A stretch of 64,000 nucleotides of DNA, taken from NCBI GenBank assembly GCA_022820665.1, contig JAJEFB010000015.1, forward strand, positions 90,281 through 154,280, written 5' to 3'. Position numbers and translations under genes: made by a program. The notes beneath the pieces are model-generated. The model had not been told where the DNA came from. It ran no database searches and saw nothing but the letters and a program-made list of their open reading frames with translations. This DNA comes from Anaerolineae bacterium. GTDB taxonomy: Bacteria; Chloroflexota; Anaerolineae; Aggregatilineales; Phototrophicaceae. Shown one piece after another: positions 61,236 through 64,000 of this stretch. Position 1 is the stretch's first letter. Each line of letters begins with the position of its first letter.

Positions 61236-61703
61236 ATGGCGAAGAAAAAGAAGAAAAAGCGGCGCATTCGACCCCTGGCGCTCTGCGTCTTCTTTCGCGG
61301 CGACAAGATTTTCCTGGCGCAGGGCTACGATTCGCATGAGCGCAGGACTTTTTATCGACCGATCGGCGGCAGGATAGAATTCGGCGAACGCGGTCGCGAA
61401 GCCGTCGTCCGCGAGCTCCGCGAAGAGATCAATGCCGAAGTAACCGACCTGGTTTACGTCGGCGCGCTGGAGAACATTTTTGAGTACGAGGGCTTGGCGG
61501 GCCATGAAATCGCGCTCATCTACCGGGGCCGCTTCGCCGACGAACGATTCGATGACAACGATTTTACTGTTCGCGGCTTAAACAAGGGCGAAGTCCTTTA
61601 CGAAGCTGCTTGGATGCCCCTGGAGCTGTTTCACGGGGAGACCCCCGCAGCTCTGTATCCCGCGGGCTTGCTCAAGCTGCTGGACACGGTCGATTCGCGA
61701 TAG
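61236..61703 (+). CDS. Nudix hydrolase
   Basis: 155 residues. A lysine-rich start (MAKKKKKKRR) precedes a complete Nudix domain, with box GGRIEFGERGREAVVRELREE at about residues 46-66 fitting Gx5Ex7REUxEExGU, and strands ALCVFFRGDKIFLAQGY before it. The start ATG 61236 is preferred over ATG 61194, which would overlap the permease gene and add 14 residues. Nudix enzymes hydrolyse nucleoside diphosphates linked to other moieties; placed after a nucleoside transporter it may act on imported or damaged nucleotides. Confidence 0.9.
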   Translation: MAKKKKKKRRIRPLALCVFFRGDKIFLAQGYDSHERRTFYRPIGGRIEFGERGREAVVRELREEINAEVTDLVYVGALENIFEYEGLAGHEIALIYRGRFADERFDDNDFTVRGLNKGEVLYEAAWMPLELFHGETPAALYPAGLLKLLDTVDSR

Positions 61704-61764
61704 GCTGTCGCAACTTTGCTTTTAAGCAATCTTAATGAATAAATCGCTCAACGTGAGGAATGCC

Positions 61765-61773
61765 TGTTATAAT
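61765..61773 (+). promoter_or_regulatory. Extended -10 promoter
   Basis: TGTTATAAT, identical to the box before transketolase, lies 50 bases before the PAP2-like gene. Confidence 0.55.
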
Positions 61774-61822
61774 CATTCTACACAATGGCTAAAGGGGAAA
61801 AGCCATAGACATTCGCATACCG

Positions 61823-62449
61823 ATGCCCGCCGCCCTTCGTCATCAGGTCGAAGCCGGGGACAAACTGTGGGCTCATTTCATCTCGCTATTCATTAGCCCG
61901 CCGGTCGTCTGGGCGATTTGGATCTTGTTGATCGCGCAGCAATTCAGCAGGAGCCCCTTCGAGGGCACGTTCTTCGCGAGCCTCTTCGCGCTGACAATCT
62001 GCATCCTGCCAATGGCTTTCGTGGCCTACATGGTCAAAATCGGTCGCATCAGCGATATGCACATGCGCCACAGCCACGAGCGCTATATCCCCTATTCAAT
62101 CGCCATTGTCGGATGCTTGCTGACCGAATTGGTTTACCTGCATTTCGGCGCCAATCCGGTCTTGGTCGTGGTAGCGCTGGTGACCATCGTCGAGTTGACT
62201 ATCATGTTGATCGGCACATTCTTCAGTCACATCAGCCTGCACGCGATGGCGATGACCAGCATCATTTCCGCCACCACGATCGTCTACGGCTTCAACAAGA
62301 GTTTGATCTTCATTCCGTTCTTGCTATTGGTGATACTCGCGCGCTTGGCGCTCAGGCGTCATACCGCCTGGCAGATCGTCCTGGGCGCTTTGATCGGCAC
62401 TTGTACGCCCTTGGCAGTGATCGCCGGTTTATCCTTTGCCATTCCTTGA
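61823..62449 (+). CDS. PAP2-like integral membrane protein
   Basis: 208 residues, about six membrane helices. The segment MVKIGRISDMHMRHSHERYIPY (loop 1, about 70-91) is the degenerate form of the KxxxxxxRP loop found in small PAP2-superfamily proteins, and FFSHISLHAMAMTS holds the SxxxH-like second motif. Catalytic assignment is tentative. A seven-codon frame (ATG 61784 to TAG 61807) precedes it and might be a leader peptide. The start has no visible ribosome site. Confidence 0.7.
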   Translation: MPAALRHQVEAGDKLWAHFISLFISPPVVWAIWILLIAQQFSRSPFEGTFFASLFALTICILPMAFVAYMVKIGRISDMHMRHSHERYIPYSIAIVGCLLTELVYLHFGANPVLVVVALVTIVELTIMLIGTFFSHISLHAMAMTSIISATTIVYGFNKSLIFIPFLLLVILARLALRRHTAWQIVLGALIGTCTPLAVIAGLSFAIP

Positions 62450-62465
62450 CTCGCGAGGGGCGAAA

Positions 62466-63524
62466 TCATGGCGACCAGACGCGCGCGGTCCCGTCCCAGG
62501 ACCAGGACAGAATCTGTGTAGCAGCCTCATTCCAGACAGCTCCACGCACCAGATTGTCATGCTGGAAACGATTTTGCAGCGTCTCCCCTTCCCACAGGTA
62601 GAGATAAATATGCGACCAGGACAGCACCCGCGCCTCTTCCGGGTCCCAGCGGGCGCCGACCACCCAGTCTTCATGACGCAGGACCAGTTGTGACCGCGAG
62701 TCGGCGACGCTCCAGACGTGCACGGTATCATCAGCCGCCCAGGACATCACCCGCGTTTCGTCGCCCGACCAAATCGCCTGCTGCGCGAAACTCCGGTGAC
62801 GAAGGCCTGCCAGGGAACGTCCATTGACGCTCGCCCCGTCGGTTTCGTAGGCGGCGACCGTCCCGTCGGCGAACCAAGCCAGCAGCCTGGAATCATCGTG
62901 ATTCCATTGCAGGCCCTGGAGCAATGCGCGGTGAGGCAGCGAATATGTCGCTAGGTTTTCGCCAGATGCCGCGTCCCAAGCCACTATGCGCCCGTCTTCC
63001 GACCAGGCGCGCAACTGCGATCCGTCGGCGCTCCAACCCGCGCCCACGATCGCGCCGGATCGTTCCACCGTCGCGGAAATACCGCCGTCGATTAAAGACA
63101 GAATCGAACCCTTGCCGGCTGCCGTAAAGACAAAGGCTCGCGCGCCATCGGCGTCAAGGGCAAGTTGAATCGGCATGCCGTCGACTCGCCACTCATAGAT
63201 TCCTTCGCCGTCTTCCGCCCGGCTTTGCCTGACCAATCCGCTTTCGTCCGCGGACAATATGGATCTGCCATCTTCGCTCCACAAAGCCTGCGTTAACGGA
63301 TTGCCCGCATGGTCAATCGATTGCAGCAATTCGCCGTCTTCCGCCGACCAAACTTGTGCCAAGCCGTTCTGCGCCCCCGTCAGGATTTGGGTTTCCGCGG
63401 GATTCCAGGACGCGGTCACCACGCCGCTACTGTGCTCCAGGACCAGGTAGGCTCCCTGTGATTGCGCCGCAATGGGCAAGGCGATGAGGCATAGCGCGAG
63501 CAAAGCCGAAAAGGTTCTCAACAT
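62466..63524 (-). CDS. Secreted WD40-repeat protein
   Basis: 352 residues with a signal peptide (MLRTFSALLALCLIALPIAAQSQ up to the cleavage near AAQ-SQ, here over the first 23 positions in part). Seven WD-like blades follow that nearly all end in V/L-WS or A-WD: SWNPAETQILTGAQNGLAQVWS, LWSEDGRSILS, GWSADGSQLRAWS, QWNHDDSRLLAWF, IWSGDETRVMSWA, RWDPEEARVLSWS and VWNEAATQILSWSWDG. The regular blade ending makes a closed seven-blade propeller likely. It acts outside the membrane, probably as a protein-interaction platform. It is not closely similar to the WD40 proteins of the accessory island. Confidence 0.82.
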   Translation of the reverse strand: MLRTFSALLALCLIALPIAAQSQGAYLVLEHSSGVVTASWNPAETQILTGAQNGLAQVWSAEDGELLQSIDHAGNPLTQALWSEDGRSILSADESGLVRQSRAEDGEGIYEWRVDGMPIQLALDADGARAFVFTAAGKGSILSLIDGGISATVERSGAIVGAGWSADGSQLRAWSEDGRIVAWDAASGENLATYSLPHRALLQGLQWNHDDSRLLAWFADGTVAAYETDGASVNGRSLAGLRHRSFAQQAIWSGDETRVMSWAADDTVHVWSVADSRSQLVLRHEDWVVGARWDPEEARVLSWSHIYLYLWEGETLQNRFQHDNLVRGAVWNEAATQILSWSWDGTARVWSP

Positions 63525-64000
63525 GGTCTTAGCCGTCCATTTCTAATTGAGACGATATTGTTTCAGCTTACCATAGAAATCTTAAATTCCGATGACGCGG
63601 AATCTTGCTGTTTCACAACAGAGCAGGCTCTATTGGCGACAGGCTGTTGATTGTAAGGCGCGAGCGCAAAGTGAAGCGCGATTCGTCCTCAAATGCTGGG
63701 AAAATGCCCTCATTTTGCTCCCTTTTTTGGTAACAGTATAGATACAGTATGTATATGTGGGGGGGGGGGGGTACCCCCTGCACATTTTTTATTCACCACA
63801 GAGGCACAGAGAGCACAGAGGGGCGAGCCACCGCTGCGCGTAGACACAGCCCCCACCCCCCAGCCCCCTCCCCCATAAAGAGGGAGGGGGAGCTAAGCGC
63901 CGCGGGACGCAAGGTATTTTGCGTGGGCGGCTGCTGTGCAGCCCGTGGGTCTACGGTTGCCGCCATGAATGCAGTTGCAGGGGGCAAGGGAAGCCCGGGG
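63525..64000. other. Repeat-rich non-coding end of the window
   Basis: No gene supported. A run of 13 G lies at 63759-63771, forming GGGGGTACCCCC at its end (an assembly-fragile site). 63794-63820 is a CACCACAGAGGCACAGAG unit (minus-strand relative at 49112). 63848-63895 is the G/C-run repeat with a perfect 9-bp stem (63864-63872 with 63882-63890), related to 60118-60183. Confidence 0.55.

Noticed and set aside
1..64000. tRNA, rRNA or CRISPR array
   Set aside because: No cloverleaf with a T-loop, no rRNA-like sequence and no regularly spaced direct repeats of CRISPR size were found by eye; a tool search would be needed to exclude a missed tRNA.

Overview
The window looks like a chromosomal segment of a Chloroflexota (Anaerolineae-like) bacterium, probably from a metagenome. 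This is inferred from the gene repertoire, not from a marker tree. The supporting genes are a SpoVS-family protein, an archaeal/Chloroflexi-style polyprenol-phosphate mannosyltransferase, large kinase-like and PP2C-like proteins with long helical or beta-propeller extensions, YfhO and GT39 membrane enzymes, a DUF1028 protein, a BMP-type nucleoside ABC transporter and many secreted WD40/TPR/PPC proteins. No rRNA, tRNA or CRISPR array was recognised.

Layout. 1-19.6 kb is mostly core or cell-surface genes: a truncated VWA protein, SpoVS, transketolase, a GT2 mannosyltransferase, a ThuA protein, a degenerate PP2C-like sensor with a beta-propeller, a membrane protein plus copper-chaperone lipoprotein pair, a 1364-residue YfhO-flippase fusion, and a 1452-residue kinase-like membrane protein. 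20.0-32.1 kb is an accessory island with phage-tail character. It holds five tandem ~152-residue receptor-binding-like paralogues at ~660 bp spacing, a small protein, two related tail-tube-like proteins (one extended by two FN3 modules), and a proline-repeat metallopeptidase-like protein with an SH3b tail. These are followed by two intact and one broken copy of a secreted WD40 gene, with displaced SH3b debris. There is no capsid, portal, terminase, integrase or lysis gene.

The most striking signal is inside that island. Six copies, plus one decayed copy, of a hairpin precede individual genes. The 17-nt loop is conserved while the stem differs completely in one copy yet stays perfectly paired. 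The loop can pair with a conserved segment just downstream, giving a pseudoknot. I read this as an undescribed structured RNA (or DNA hairpin) element.

32.1-46.9 kb returns to housekeeping and membrane genes: SPFH/NfeD, GT39, DUF1028, aldo/keto reductase, a TPR/PPC pair, DinB, a VOC pair with PncC, DUF1801, HtpG and a zinc-type dehydrogenase. 47.0-51 kb holds a solitary OLD-family ATPase/TOPRIM nuclease and a Wzz-like protein among dispersed palindromic repeats.

51-61.7 kb has a threonine dehydratase/enolase-superfamily pair, an AadA-like nucleotidyltransferase, and a nucleoside-type ABC transporter. The transporter's ATPase gene is separated from its two permease genes by a sulfite-oxidase-family gene and a three-gene AT-richer module: a small protein, a ParB-like protein and an Mrr-like nuclease. 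These are joined by one- to four-base overlaps, and the module is a good candidate for an unrecognised two-component defence system. The window ends with a Nudix hydrolase, a PAP2-like membrane protein, a secreted WD40 protein and a repeat-rich non-coding tail.
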